A stretch of DNA of 64,000 bases from Callorhinus ursinus (taxonomy: Eukaryota > Chordata > Mammalia > Carnivora > Otariidae): positions 7,277,787 to 7,341,786 of the forward strand of contig NW_020312935.1 in NCBI RefSeq assembly GCF_003265705.1. Reading direction: 5' to 3'. The notes under the pieces are model-generated. The model ran no database searches and was not told the origin of the DNA. It saw only the letters and a list, made by a program, of their open reading frames with translations. A program made the position numbers and the translations under genes. Shown piece by piece: positions 63,201-64,000 of the stretch (its first letter is position 1; every line of letters begins with the position of its first letter).

Positions 63201-64000
63201 TGCTTCAATTTCCTTAGTGGTTATAGGTCTGTTCAGGTTTTCTATTTCTTCCTGGTTCAGTTTTGGTAGTTGATACATCTCTAGGAATGCACCCATTTCT
63301 TCCAGGTTATCTAATTTGCTGGCATAGAGTTGCTCATAATATGTTCTTATAATTGTATTTCTTTGGTGTTGGTTGTGATCTCTTCTCTTTCATTCATGAT
63401 TTTGTTGATTTGGGTCATTTCTCTTTTCTTTTGGATAAGTCTGGCCAGGGGTTTATCAATCTTGTTAATTCTTTCAAAGAACCAGCTCCTAGTTTCGTTG
63501 ATCTGTTCTACTGTTCTTTTGGTTTCTAGTTCATTGATTTCTGCTCTGATCTTTATGATTTCTCTTCTCCTGCTTGGTTTAGGCTTTATTTGCTGTTCTT
63601 TCTCCAGCTCCTTTAGGTGTAGGGTTAGGTTGTGTATTTGAGACCTTTCTTGTTTCTTCAGAAAGGCTTGTATTGCTATATACTTTCCTCTCAGGACAGC
63701 CTTTGCTGTATTCCAAAGATGTTGGACAGTTGTGTTTTCATTTTCATTGGTTTCCATGAATTTTTTTAATTCTTCTTTAATTTCCTGGTTGACCCATTCA
63801 TTCTTTAGTAGGATGCTCTTTAGCCTCCATGTATTTGAGTTCTTTCCGACTTTCCTCTTGTGATTGAGTTCTAGTTTCAAAGCACTGTGGTCTGAAAATA
63901 TGCAGGGAATGATCCCAGTCTTTTGGTACCAGTTGAGACCTGATTTGTGACCTAGGATGTGATCAATTCTGGAGAATGTTCCATGGGCACTAGAGAAGAA
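60296..64000 (-). mobile_element. Large LINE-1 element (runs off the window)
   Basis: Minus strand: poly-A at 60296-60320, 3' UTR 60296-60763 with a purine tract near 60560-60590, and ORF2 from 60764 to the right edge. Over 3.7 kb retained here and still inside the endonuclease domain at 64000, so the element is far longer than most; ORF1 and 5' UTR, if present, are outside. Inserted into the MER1-group MITE at 60295. Confidence 0.97.
60764..64000 (-). pseudogene. LINE-1 ORF2 (endonuclease / reverse transcriptase), frameshifted and partial
   Basis: ORF2p nicks target DNA and reverse-transcribes L1 RNA in the nucleus. In reading order: endonuclease C-terminus from the window edge, with the catalytic SDH at 63887-63895; linker to ~63347; frame change at ~63345-63355, fitting a 4-base loss by comparison with the family pattern; reverse transcriptase frame ~63345-61650, including KSPGPDGF, the palm motif FADD (62472-62483) and the [13 protein letters not shown] block; second frame change near 61650-61670; then the C-terminal region with a CX3CX7HX4C Cys-rich motif (61141-61194); third frame change near 60855, a one-base loss; family stop at ~60764. 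The reverse transcriptase block is otherwise uninterrupted for over 540 codons, so decay is recent. Not functional as it stands. N-terminal endonuclease lies off the edge. Confidence 0.95.

Overview
The window reads as ordinary nuclear DNA from a carnivoran mammal. Nine tRNA-derived Can-SINEs carry the carnivore head (GGCGCCTGGGTGGCTCAG type), a CT-rich middle and an (AAATAAATAAATAAAATCTT)-like tail. The younger ones match the arctoid (bear / seal / weasel-group) form rather than the canid or felid forms, so an arctoid caniform is the best guess. CpG depletion, microsatellites and L1, L2, MIR, MER and MaLR relics all fit a mammal. No bacterial, phage or organellar signature was seen.

No host protein-coding gene could be supported. 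The many ORFs of 60-235 codons are the chance ORFs of GC-rich non-coding DNA; they overlap each other on both strands, run through repeats and show no domain. The only recognisable coding sequence belongs to LINE-1: a decayed ORF2 on the minus strand at the right edge (60764-64000, endonuclease end, linker, reverse transcriptase, Cys-rich end; at least three frameshifts) and a 100-residue in-frame ORF2 tail at 48206-48508. One 171-bp exon-like block (57209-57379) is offered only as a weak candidate.

Layout. 1-3800: SINE with an expanded CTTT tail, L2, and an old 48-bp minisatellite broken by two hAT transposons. 3800-11500: MIR, two MaLR regions (one split by a SINE, one pair nested in an older hairpin repeat), a GT microsatellite and an L1 3' end. 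11500-19000: a G-rich minisatellite, MER5A-like elements (one split by a SINE), MIRs and conserved-looking AT-rich blocks. 19000-29000: an L1 fragment with an internal 161-bp tandem duplication, dinucleotide repeats, a CTCF-like site, MIRs and L2s. 29000-40500: SINEs, inverted MaLR LTRs, a MER20 carrying an L1-tail plus SINE insertion at one target, and an L1 fragment. 40500-50000: a compact CpG island with a strong CTCF-type motif, a cluster of three MIRs, a young L1 tail and a GATA palindrome. 50000-64000: MaLR LTRs, MIR/L2, an AT-rich island, and the large minus-strand L1.

There is no gene system to reconstruct. Functional interest lies in possible regulatory DNA (CpG island plus CTCF motif at about 42 kb, GATA palindrome at 49 kb, several homeodomain/E-box-like AT-rich blocks) and in the order of transposon insertions. 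Repeat names come from recognising consensus motifs by eye; boundaries are usually good to about 10-30 bp for old elements and to a few bases where target-site duplications (TSDs) are quoted. No novel system was found.
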